A stretch of 64,000 nucleotides of DNA, from contig JAOANR010000002.1 in the NCBI GenBank assembly GCA_030278955.1, forward strand, positions 25,964,057 through 26,028,056. The letters run 5' to 3'. Made by a program: the position numbers and the translations under genes. Positions 54,163 through 64,000 of this stretch are shown piece after piece; position 1 is the first letter of the stretch; every line of letters begins with the position of its first letter. The DNA is from Hygrophila difformis (taxonomy: Eukaryota > Streptophyta > Magnoliopsida > Lamiales > Acanthaceae). The notes beneath the pieces were generated by a model that saw nothing but the letters and a program-made list of their open reading frames with translations, was not told the origin of the DNA and searched no databases.

Positions 54163-56922
54163 TGTAACACCCCGGATTTGGTAACCCAGGCCGAGGTGTC
54201 ACCGCCGCATCTCCCTAGCAAGACACGGATTTCCCGAGCTCGCTATGGAGGTGCAAGGCTTATGGGTATACAAAGTTTAAAAACATTCAACGGTGAATCC
54301 GGAATTTATTAATACTTCAATCAAGGTACGATAGTAAAAAAAATCATCATACATGGATAGGGTAAATGCAGCGGAAAAGTAATCACGGCCAACACGGCCA
54401 AAACCTCGGGTTTAACAGACCCGGTAAAACAGTAGTATGATGCAGTAAATAAAAATGTTCACAAATATATCCCCCCAAATGCGCGTGCATGCGTCACTCG
54501 ACATACTCTGTAAAAAGGAAATGACAACGGTTGTCAGTATAAAGATATACTGAGTAAGTTAATCCCTAACTAACAAATAAAAGGGGTTACATGTGTTTAA
54601 ACTAAAGATTTCGCTTACCGTACGTGAATTTAAAAATACATAATTTATTAGCAGCAGAAAAACATGATTAAAGGACTTAATTTTAAAAGCGTAATTTAAA
54701 GCATAATTTAAGATGCATAAATTTTAAATACATAATTTAAAAACATGATAAATACGATTTAAGCATAATGGAACACTCACACAAGTCTTTTACATTTTAT
54801 CCCGTAGACTAAGAAGAGGACACCATACCGGGAGATCACTAACGAGGCAATCTCAACATAGGACCACTAACGAGGCAGTCCAACAATGGGAGACCACTAA
54901 CGAGGCAGTCTCAAAAAGATAGTAGGACCACTAACGAGGCGATCCAAAAAGATAGTAGGACCACTAACGAGGCGATCCAAAAATACAGCGCGCGAGATCA
55001 CTAACGAGGCAATCTCAGATAGTAAGGAGACCACTAACGAGGCAGTCTCAAAGATAATGATAGCATGAAGATCGGCTCAGCCTAGTGAACGGGATTTTTC
55101 GAAAGTTCGTATTTCAAAGTTATCCAATGATCGATATCGCGTTTTCATAGTTCGAGTTTTCTCAAGTTCGAAATATCCTATTCGAGGCAGTTTACGCCTT
55201 TCTTAATTAAAAATTCGTCTTTACACCAAAAATCCTGAAATTTTTACAGTAGTTCAAAAACACACACACGAACAACTTTCATGTTTTAAGTTTTTGGAAA
55301 TAAGGTTCCGAAGTGAGTCGAAATTCGAGTTCATTGCAAAGAATAATTTCTGTCTTAAAAACTGGTTCCGTCACAGGTTCGTACAACGCCGATTAAAAAT
55401 CCATTTCAAAACCAATCGATGCGAAATTTTTACAGTAACTACAAAACACGTTAAGGAACAACTTTCATGTTTTAAGAATTTGGAAATAATGAATTCTTGG
55501 TACTCAAAAATCGACCACAACTCACTGCACACTCGCGGGTTCCGAATAGGGTTTAAACCAGTTCTGAAAGTTCGACCGATTGACATATCAAATGAACACC
55601 AAAATCCGTGAACTTTTATATGCATAATCTAGACACAATTATCTACAACTTTTGTTAAGGAATGCAAAGTAGAATCATTCAAAAAATGGGTGAAAAACAT
55701 GCATCAAGTCGAGTAAGGAAAACTGTCTTAGTTTAAAAACGTTCGGGTTGTCGCAGAAAGTTTACGGCGTGATTTGGGATAGCAAAACTTAATGTCAATG
55801 GCTGAAATTTGGACACAAGATAGATAAAGGTGTAGAACAACTTTTATGTTGAAAAGTTTTCGGTTTGAATTCCCGAAGGTCGAGTTTTAGGCGAGTCTCT
55901 GAACTTGGACGAAAATAGGGTTTTTGAAAACCGATTTTTGTTACAAGCCTATATCTCGAGTTTTAAACAACAAACAACCACGAAAATTTGTGAGTAAGGT
56001 TTTAACTACTTAGTTAGAGAATAGGGTCACTGGATTGGGTTTCTGGACGTCCTAGGGTCACGACGAACGGTCAACTTCTCCGATCGCTTTTTGTTCGTTT
56101 TCCGACGGGAAATCATAGTAGGGAAAAGGGTTAGAATATGAGTTTCTGAGATATATGGACGAATTAAAACTTTGTACAATAGCTTACCCAGAGTCTAGAG
56201 GGCAGGGCTTGGTTCCTTTCGCCTTGCCGTCGCCGGAATACTCGCCGGAAAGTGAGTTCGGAGAGGTTTTGACTTGGAGAGGAATATTGGAGGTGGCTAG
56301 GGTTTGTTTTCTGGAAAATATGGGGGAGGGGCGGCCACACAGCCTCTATAACCTTCCCCCACTGCCTTGATCCGCTTCCCCTTGATAGGGGACGGATTTT
56401 TGGCAAGAAAATCACCATGGAAGGAAAGTTTACACCTCCTGCACCTCTGGCGCGCTGGTGACGCGCACATAGGCCTTTGTCCGCGCGGAGCACGCGTGGA
56501 CTGCCCTGGAGTCGCGACACCTCCGTCCGCGCGGTGGCCGCGCGGCGGCGCGCGGAGGGCGCGGGCCGGCCGGACCGGCCGGTTCGGCGTTCCGCGCGTT
56601 CTGTCGGGTCTTTCCTGGCTTTCCCCTATCGGTTTTCTACGTGTTAGCTCGATTCCTTGGGTCGTCTCCGGTTCGGAATCTTTTCCTTAAACTTGTTACG
56701 AGTTCGGCTTATCGCTCGCAACATTTCCGTGTCCTAATTAGCCTAGTCTAAATTGGTTCCAACTCCTCCTATCGTCCTTGTGATCTATTTCGTGATTTAT
56801 TTTGTGATTTATTTCGTGACTGAACTTAGAAATTAGTTCCAAGCTGCCTACGTACCCTGTGAAGGGATCAAGTCATGACGTAGTTCAAAACAATTTGAAT
56901 TTGTTTTTCCTCGGGTGTTACA
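54163..56922 (-). repeat. Element H: 5' LTR (2760 bp)
   Basis: Same layout as the 3' LTR. Differences by eye are scattered single changes and short length changes in A-runs. The donor-like site is altered by one missing base (TTAACTAC at about 56002 against TTAACTTAC in the 3' LTR). Followed by the GACGT duplication. Confidence 0.95.
54832..55049 (-). repeat. Seven-unit hairpin array in the H 5' LTR
   Basis: Same units as at 46134-46350; unit 3 reads CTAACGAGGC here and CTAACGCGGC in the 3' LTR. Starts 669 bp from the LTR 3' end. Confidence 0.88.
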
Positions 56923-59900
56923 GACGTGGGAACCCAAAAACTTGTTAATTTTCAGAAAATGCACCCACGTCGCTAGACTCACGCAGTGAACCCATGGTTC
57001 CCGACGTACCTTACATGTCTAGCGACGTGAGTGGAGGTCGTGCCTTAGAAAAATGTTTGATACATCACCCGTCGCAAGACCCACGTCGCAAGCCTAGGCT
57101 TGCGACGTAACTTATGGTCTCACGACGGGGCTCTCATCTCCTTTAAAAGCCCAAATTTTCTAATTTCTTAACCCCACATCGCTAGTCTTGCGACCTGGAT
57201 GTTGTTTAGCGACGTGGAAACCCTAATTTCTCAAAATTATTTTTCTTCTTTAACCTACCTCTCACATCGCAAGCCTCACGTCGTGAACCCACGGTTCACG
57301 ACGTAATTTCTGTCTTGCGACGTGGATGGCACCCTCTTGCCAAATTTTATGTTTCTCCATATCTTTTCATTAATCAATTGAACCCTTAAGTCATTAATTA
57401 ATGATCATGATTAGCAATAATTAAGACCAATAATTATTACTACCTCCGTTCTCATTTAAGTGCTCCATTTGCATAGTAATAACTATTCATTGAGTAACTT
57501 TGATCAATTTTTTAACATAGTTCTATAAGATAAAATGTAGTCAAGTGAGATCTTGTTAGATTCGTCTAATCACATAGTTTTAGAATATCAAATTTGTATA
57601 ATTTTTACTTATATACAATTTCAGTTATAAACATTTAAAAATGTGTATTGGACGGCGTGAAATGCAGAAGTGGAGCATTTATATGAGAATAGAGGAAGTA
57701 TGATTGAAAGACCTTTGTTCGATTTTCATTAAAACAATTTTCTATAAACAAAATATTAATGCCTTAAGCAGATATTCCGGACTGTAATTAATTATGGTAT
57801 GAAGAATTATTTAAAGCATTAATTATGGAATTAATCCATAACCTTGCATGAGAAACCAAAGTCTCTCATACAAGATGATTTTTCTTCTTTTATTCTATTC
57901 TATTTTGGTCTTTCCCGTGTTATGTGAAACGGCTAGTAAGAAATATTACAGATTAATGTTGGTGGATATTCCCACACGGATAAATTAGCTCGTAGTCTGA
58001 ATATTAATTACTAGTTGTTATTTTGCATTGTCCAGATAGTGGTCGGTGGAAGCCTTGGCGGTTCGTCCATCCGGGATTATAATAGCTGCTCAGCTGACTC
58101 CTATCCGGATACAGTTTCTTTATCTTAATTTTCAAACCCAAATTCTAATCTGTAACAAGAATCAGTTGATATCTGTCAACATCAGCTGATAATTATTGCA
58201 GAAAGGAAACATGTAGGTTTTTATCCGAATTCATAGACAGTAGGAGCCCAACTGGTAGCGACACTGCCATTATAGGGTTTTATGCTGTCTAAATCCATTT
58301 CAACCGAGTAATTGGGAAACTGGATAGCAGATGTTTGCAGTCCACCTGATTATTCTATCATCATTTTGCCTCACGGCTACTTCACCTCTGTATTTCACAT
58401 TCTGTCTAGACCCACCATTATATTTTGGGTCAATTAATTTTACACTTCATTATACACTTATGCATGATACTATTATGTAATTATTGTGGTCATATTATTT
58501 TGGGATCCTTCCCTTGGACATAGGAGTCTTGATATCTAAATCAGATGTTTCATATTAAATTCCCAATAAAAAATTAATTTATAAAATCCGAATCTAAGTA
58601 AGGGATAAATTCCTCAGTTATGACTAATTCATATTCTACCGGGGGTTAATTTTGGGATATTAGAAGCAAAGTCAGCAATTAGGTCTCTTCTAGACTGAAA
58701 GGGTCTGTGTTCTTATTGAGAGTCTAGTACCTGTTTAGGGAATGGTTTTCAAATCTTTTATTTTCCAAAATTGTTGTGTGTTGGAAATCTGCTATTGAAT
58801 GTTGCACTGAGATGGAGTCCACTTGCATTCAAATACGGTGTGATAGGCAATACTAGAGGAACAGCACTCGGGCCTTGGTTATTTTCTCAGATAGGGTTGA
58901 GTATTCTTTCAACTGCTATCCTCTTCTGCCAAAGCCTTTTTTCGAGTCCTGAGTGAGTGCATCCGGAACTAACTAATTCATTAGTTCGTTTCATTAGTTT
59001 GTATCTCATAACCACCCGGAAGGAAGTGAACACTGCGAGCGGTTCACCGAGATCCGGGAATTCTTGATACACATCCAGTCATACTGACTGGGGCTCTCCT
59101 ATACTACCAGGGTAATGCTTTTAAAACTTCCGAGTGATAGGATTTTAAATTCTTTCTTTATCGCTTTCTTTACTGCTTTCTTTTAAAAATGCTTTCTTTA
59201 GAGGTCACTCGGATGTGTTAATAGAGGTTCTAACTGTTTCTAGGTTTGAGAGTTTTGGGATAGTTCAGGCTTGATTAGAATCTTTGGGTGTGACATGGGG
59301 GAACGATAGCAGTACTTGATACTTCAACTAATGATTTATCAAGTGTTGCTTGTCCACCACAGGTGAATAACATACCCTAGCCAGGGCAGTTATGAATCTG
59401 TGGTATCTTAGAATTTGTGGTCTTAAGAGCATATAAACTCTTACTGTAAGTACCTGTCTGTCAAATGGAACATAGTAATGAGAGCATGAGAATTAGCTAT
59501 GATTATCCCAAACAAAGATCTGTGTATTAAAATGGAAGTTTAATTATGTCTCATTTGAATATTGTCCAACTTTTATTCTTTTCTTCCTGTCCTTTCTGTC
59601 TCACTTTTAAATCTGCTTTCTAGATAGCATAGCTTAAATTTGTTGCTTTCCTAGAATAGTTTTTACTGTTTTCTTAGACTAAATTTTAACTGCTTTTCTA
59701 GCTTGGATTTACCTGCTTTGTAGAATAAATTTTAGTTGCTTTCATAGTTTAGTTTAAATTCTGTCAATAGATGTTAGTTTTCAGATCTATAACTGATTTG
59801 AGCAATACGAGTGGAAAATCTTATAAAACAGTGTGGGACCTGCTTCTATCGCACGTCCTCTAGTAAACGATCCGGTCTTACTATAATTATTGCAATTTTT

Positions 59901-60073
59901 GACACCGTGCGCTTTCGGGCCACAGTTTCTTAACATGAGTAATAAAAATGTGACAACCTATAAATATATCCTTAATCCCAACTCCATCATCATAATTGGT
60001 TTCATTAAATAAAACTAAACCGGGATTATTATTCTTTCGAAAATACTCGTGTGGGAAATTATCAAAAGTTTCA
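56923..60073 (+). repeat. Element F: putative 5' LTR, right piece
   Basis: Resumes the Athila LTR with GACGT and the rest of the second motif array (to about 57325, including the perfect palindrome at about 57081-57106), then the gene-free interior with the MITE, ending TTTCA directly before the primer site at 60074. One TGCTTTCTTAGA-type unit of the first copy is missing near 59672. Confidence 0.78.
57440..57698. mobile_element. Stowaway-like MITE (259 bp), second copy only
   Basis: Ends CTACCTCCGTTCTCATTTAAG and ATATGAGAATAGAGGAAG are inverted repeats, flanked by TA (57438-57439 and 57699-57700). The first copy has the empty site with one TA at 22106-22107. Interior shares sequence with 13552-13811. 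No coding capacity. Confidence 0.93.
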
Positions 60074-60091
60074 TGGCGCCGTTGCCGGGGA
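60074..60091 (+). promoter_or_regulatory. Element F: primer binding site (tRNA-Asp type)
   Basis: TGGCGCCGTTGCCGGGGA, identical to 24505-24522. Confidence 0.9.
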
Positions 60092-60238
60092 GGATATAGC
60101 GTCGTTTTATTAAGAGAATTACACTCCTGATTGCTCCTAGTTAGCTTATACATATAAGTATATCTTTATCACCGAACCATTTCTAACCTGGGGATTGTAC
60201 AGGTGCTGTCATCGCTGAAACCGCTGTTTTATCCAACG

Positions 60239-62392
60239 ATGGAAGGAAATGCCCGCCGAGATCCCGTTCAACTCAGAAGTCGAAAGAACATCTAGATGTC
60301 TGAGGGTGCAGGCTAGGAAAAGGAAAGAACGGCAAAGGCAGGCATTACTTTCTCCCAGTACGAGCAGTGATATTTCGGACATGACACATAATCCTGACAT
60401 TCCACCTGTTATACCACCCAATCCACCACTACAAAACATCCAAGATGATCCCGAAGGGATAGATGACGAGAATTTGGAAGACCCCCTCCTCAGGTCATTG
60501 AAGGAGGAGGTAACTTGCCAAATCTCGGGCATCAGCCCTTCGAGCAGCCTCAGGATCCCATAAACAACCAAAATTTCCCAAACAACCAAAACTTCCAAAA
60601 TAATCCCAACTTCCAAAACCCACAGTATCATAACCAGAACTAGTATAATCAAAACCAGTTTCCACCCAACCCAAATGATCCCAATGACCCGAGGAACTTC
60701 TATCCCAACCAGAACTTCAACCAACAAGGACAGTATCAGCAACCTACTGCTGCGGACTACATGCAACCAATAATGGAGCCATATCTGAACATGCCGGGAA
60801 GAGCACCGATCGCAGCCAGAAACTTCAAGCTGAAACCCGCTCTGATCAATTTGGTGCAAAACAGTCAGTTCGCAGGAGCAAATTATGGGGACCCTCATGA
60901 TCATCTCATGACATTCTTAGAGCTGTGCAACACGATTAAGAATCAGGGACTGTCTCAAAACACTATTCGGATGATGTTGTTTCCATTCTCGCTGTCCAGT
61001 GGCGCAAAGACTTGGTACAAGTCATTGCCGGTGAACCAAAGAAGTAACTGGGAGGATATAGTAAGAAACTTTCTATTGAAGTATTTCCCGGAGTCCAAGG
61101 TGGATGAGGGTAGATCAAGGATAGCTGAATTTAAGATGAAGGCAGGAGAATCATTGTATGATGCAAAGGAAAAGTTTTTCAACCTCCTTAAAAAGTGCCC
61201 TCAACAAGGATTTCATGACTAGGAATAGTTAAGAAAGTTCTACAGCGGGCTGACACCAGCTTGGAAGCATATGCTGGATGCAGCAGGGGGTCAACATTTG
61301 TTGCACACGCCCATGGACCAAGCATGGGCGAAAATAGAAACAATGAGTGTAAACCGTTCTGTAGTTAATGATGACAATGTTGATAATACCCCTCCCCGTA
61401 GATTATGTGTTGTAGGTACAGCTAAAAAGTTTGATTTTGAAAAGTTGCAAGAACAAGTGGTTGTGCTATCTGTGAACCAAGGAGCAGGGAGTCAGCGCAA
61501 GGGCAACAAACAGAGGCATTCTGTGGACTATGTCAGGGTGCTCATGCAACTGACACATGCGAGCAGGTTGCAGTTGAAAGTTGCAATTTCTCGGGAGCCT
61601 TTCCAAACCGACACCCTAACCTCTCCTATTCAAACAACAATGCTCTAAATTCGCATTTGTTAAATAAGCCACAATAGTTTAACCCACAACAAAATCCAGG
61701 ATTCATCCAACATAGGGGCCAGAACTTTCAAAACCAGAACCAGAACTTTCAACCACAGATTCAGCAAAGACCCCCTCAAAACCAAAATTTTCAAAACCCG
61801 AACCAAAACTTCCAGAATTTTCAACCCCAGTTTGTCCCCAATCAAGGTCAATGGTATCTGAACCACCGTCAAAACCAGAACCAAGTTCAGGTTCAGAAAC
61901 CACCATCCAGACTGGAGAATTTGATGACTGATTTCATTACAAGCCAAAAGGAGATCAATTCCCAACTGCAAGCCTCCATAAGGAATGTGGAGAAACAAGT
62001 GACGCAAATGGCGAATGAACTTCAGAAAAGGGACAAGGGAACATTGCCAAGCACGGCAGAAAGGAACCCGCAGTGCAAGGCAATTACGTTTAAGTCTGAA
62101 AAAGTGTTGGCGGGGCCGAAGGGAAAGGAAACTGGGAAAGACACTGATGAAGGAAGAAAGAATACTGAGGAAAAGGAAGCGGATGATGATGAACAGGAGG
62201 CAGCCGACATGCAGACTGAAGCTGCAAAAGAAAAGCCTGAAATCGAAAATGGTAATGGTGAAGGTACAAATTCTGTTCCTTTACCTCAAAACATGATAAC
62301 AACAAATTTTTGCCAAGGGTCCCGTACCCAGCACGTTTAAAGAATAAAGAACAAGATCTGAAATTTGTAAAATTTTTGAATAGACTGCAAGA
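60239..62392 (+). pseudogene. Element F: gag (broken)
   Basis: Same structure as E gag. The first frame (60249-60563) is open as in E; the capsid-like core is open from 60761 to 61222 (DPHDHLMTFLELCNTI, NFLLKYFPESKVDE). It stops at TAG in HD-stop (GACTAG), two codons before the stop used in E (GACTGGGAATAG). The knuckle region lies in a shifted frame near 61525-61570. The charged region is open from 61921 to 62340 and ends earlier than in E because one A is missing after CCTCAAAA. Shared stops show that decay came before the duplication. Confidence 0.84.
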
Positions 62393-63569
62393 AGTTGAAA
62401 TTACTATTCCTCTCATTGAAATGTTTCTGAAATGCCAACCTATGCTAAGTTCTTAAAAGAAATGATCTCAGGAAAAAGAAAGGTTGAGTAGGAGGAACTG
62501 GTGGTGCTCAACAGCACTTGTAGCGCCATCATACAGAAGAAACTGCCTGAGAAGACAGAAGACCCTGGATGCTATACTCTGCCAATCCGAATTGGCGAGA
62601 TCAATGCAGGAAAAGGATTGTGTGATTTAGGATAGAGAATCAATGTAATGCCATTGGCGATGGTGAAGCGCCTCAAAATCGGGGTCGTCGAGCCAATCAA
62701 GATGAAGCTACAGCTTGCAGACAGATCCATCACACGGCCTATAGGGATCTTGAGGGATGTCATAATCAGAGCAGGAAGCACCCCTTTTCCAGCAGACTTC
62801 ATCATCCTGGATATAGAAGAGGACTCAGAAATGCCTCTCATTCTGGGAAGGCCATTCTTCGCCACTGGCGGAGCTTTAATTGATGCCAAATCCGGGAAGG
62901 TGACGCTCCATGTGGATGGGGAGGAGGTGGTCTTCAATATGGCGCAACTTGAAAAGTTTCCAAATGTCAGTTCTTGTTTTTCTTTTGATGATGTAATAGT
63001 TAGGAGTGAGGAGAGAGAGACTGAGAGCATTGACTCTGGATTTGATGTTGTAATGATGGACAAACACTCAAAGCAGGTACTGAAGCCTGCGAGCGTGGAG
63101 CATGAAGGTTGCAGCGCCGTATACTTTGCCGATCCCGGAACTGGGGATCTTGAGGAGTTCGACGGTGCTGAATTCCATGAAGAAGCCGCTCAGAAGGAGG
63201 AGGAGGATCATGTGCTGATGCAGGATCCAAAAGGTAAATCTGACTTCCCCCCACCTAATTCTCGAAAATTACTCCCATCTGTGGAATGCCCGCCAGAGTT
63301 AGAACTAAAAGTCTTACCGGATCATCTTAAGTATGCATTTCTTGCTGAACCTAAAATGTTACCGGTGATTGTGTCAGCTTAGAACAAGAAAATGCTCTGG
63401 TGGAAGTGCTAAAAAAACATGTACATGCAAGCGGTTGGACCATTTCTGATATAAAAGGAATAAGCCCTTCTATTTGCATGCAGATGATTTTGATGGAAGA
63501 GGATTACAAACCCTCTCGCCAACCCCAACGACGTTTGAACCCACCAATGCAGGAAGTGGTAAGAAAATA
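62393..63569 (+). pseudogene. Element F: protease and acidic linker
   Basis: CDLG followed by a stop (about 62634) as in E. Open from 62648 to 63382 for 244 codons: FIILDIEEDSEMPLILGRPFFATGG-type protease C-terminal block (closer to family than E: LDIEED for LHIEED), the acidic linker, and PPELELKVLPDHLKYAFLAE. It stops after PVIVSA because the one-base insertion found in E is absent. Continuation to MILMEEDYKPS is readable in another frame. Confidence 0.82.
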
Positions 63570-64000
63570 AGTTATCAAGCTCTTAGATGCCGGTATCATC
63601 TATCCTATCTCTGACAGAAAATGGGTCAGTCCCGTGCAGGTCGTTCGAAAGTGTGGTGGGATGTGCGTAATGAAGAACGAACAAGGAGAGGAAATTGCAA
63701 CACGGCCGGTCACTGGATGGAGAGTCTGCATAGACTACCGAAAGCTGAACGAGGCCACGCGCAAGGACAATTTTCCTTTACCATTTATCGATCAAATGTT
63801 GGAGAGGTGGCTGGGAGAGAATTTTACTGGTTTTTTTGATGGGTACTCTGGATATAATCAGATTGTTATTGCAAGTGAAGACCACGAAAAAACTACTTTT
63901 ACTTGCCCTTAGGACACTTTTGCTTATAGGCGCATGCCTTTTGGTGTTTGCAATGCACCTGCCACTTTTCAAAGATGCATGATGTCAATATTATCTGAAT
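63570..64000 (+). pseudogene. Element F: reverse transcriptase, cut by window end
   Basis: From the stop at 63568-63570 onward: TGWRVCIDYRKLNEATRKDN, PFIDQMLERWLGENF, then FFDGYSGYNQIVIASEDHEK in the same frame (the one-base deletion of E is absent). A TAG follows TFTCP at about 63910-63912, as in E. CNAPATFQRCMMSIL is the last recognisable block; the catalytic DD lies outside the window. Confidence 0.85.

Larger units (their letters stand above)
45465..56922 (-). mobile_element. Tekay/Del-type element H, nearly intact (11,458 bp)
   Basis: Complete with two LTRs of about 2.76 kb, primer site, upstream frame, one gag-pol frame broken by a single stop, chromodomain and polypurine tract. Target duplication is perfect. 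LTRs differ at few positions by eye, so insertion is recent relative to the others. Its LTR sequence is distinct from A/G/C, and its LTR 5' end lies directly after the pol stop. Confidence 0.95.
41401..64000. repeat. Second copy of a large segment (first copy 17544 to 28431)
   Basis: Sequence from 41401 repeats that from 17544, including the same internal breakpoint (about 18070 and 41937), the same CCACT, and most of the same stops in gag-pol. By eye the copies differ by only a few percent at most, apart from the H element and the MITE, which are in the second copy only. The window ends at the equivalent of 28431. Confidence 0.9.
43829..64000 (+). mobile_element. Athila-type element F (second copy of E), right end outside window
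   Basis: LTR in two pieces (43829-45464 and 56923-60073) around element H, primer site at 60074, gag, protease, linker and part of reverse transcriptase to the window end. Most stops and frameshifts are shared with E. Confidence 0.9.

Noticed and set aside
60209..60904. Minus-strand 231-codon frame opposite F gag
   Set aside because: Antisense of gag low-complexity sequence; in E the equivalent is broken into pieces, so there is no conservation.
1..64000. Host genes, tRNAs or rRNAs
   Set aside because: Both strands were read for conserved non-transposon domains and for tRNA/rRNA-like sequence; every substantial frame belongs to a Ty3/gypsy element. A tRNA scan would be needed to exclude small RNA genes fully.

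Overview
This window is plant nuclear DNA made almost entirely of nested Ty3/gypsy LTR retrotransposons. I see no convincing host gene, tRNA or rRNA. Two lineages are present. Tekay/Del-type chromoviruses have initiator-tRNA-Met primer sites, TGTAAYACCC/GGGTGTTACA LTR ends and, in two copies, a C-terminal chromodomain. Athila-type elements have a tRNA-Asp-like primer site and an Athila-style polymerase. The density, nesting and decay suggest pericentromeric or similar heterochromatin of a flowering plant; I cannot name the species.

Layout. 1-5692: 3' part of a decayed Tekay element 'A' (+) ending in its 3' LTR. 5693-8992 and 19198-19969: two pieces of an old Athila element 'B' (-), split by 'C'. 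8993-19197: 'C', a gag-only Tekay derivative (-) arranged LTR-gag-LTR-gag-truncated LTR and flanked by a perfect 5-bp target duplication (CCACT). 19970-30321: Athila-type element 'E' (+) with a very long putative 5' LTR and degenerate gag-pol, cut in integrase. 30322-41400: Tekay element 'G' (+) with both LTRs, its 5' LTR missing the first ~20 bases. 41401-64000: a second copy of the segment that starts at 17544: C gag stub, truncated C LTR, B gag, then Athila 'F' (the second copy of E). Copy two carries two extra insertions: 'H' (45465-56922, -), a nearly intact Tekay element with target duplication GACGT, and a Stowaway-like MITE (57440-57698). Copy one has the empty sites for both.

How the parts relate. 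A, G and C share primer site, polypurine tract and LTR ends, so an A/G-like element is a plausible partner for gag-only C. H is the least damaged element: one in-frame stop directly after the catalytic Glu of integrase. Order inferred from nesting: B first; E next to B; C and A into B; G into one version of the C array; H and the MITE into one version of the E LTR; the duplication junction at 30321/30322 is younger than G.

Most notable: (1) blocks of short hairpins at a fixed distance (about 666-681 bp) from the LTR 3' end in three differently sequenced Tekay LTR types, inside a segment bounded by conserved splice-like sites; (2) a coiled-coil/acidic reading frame upstream of gag conserved between G and H; (3) an apparent move of the polypurine tract and LTR 5' boundary between H-type and A/G/C-type elements; (4) a dense array of alternating CACGTCGC/GCGACGTG motifs in the Athila LTR; (5) hairpins whose loops are inverted between the two duplicate copies. 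All percentages and homologies are by eye; nothing was searched or computed.
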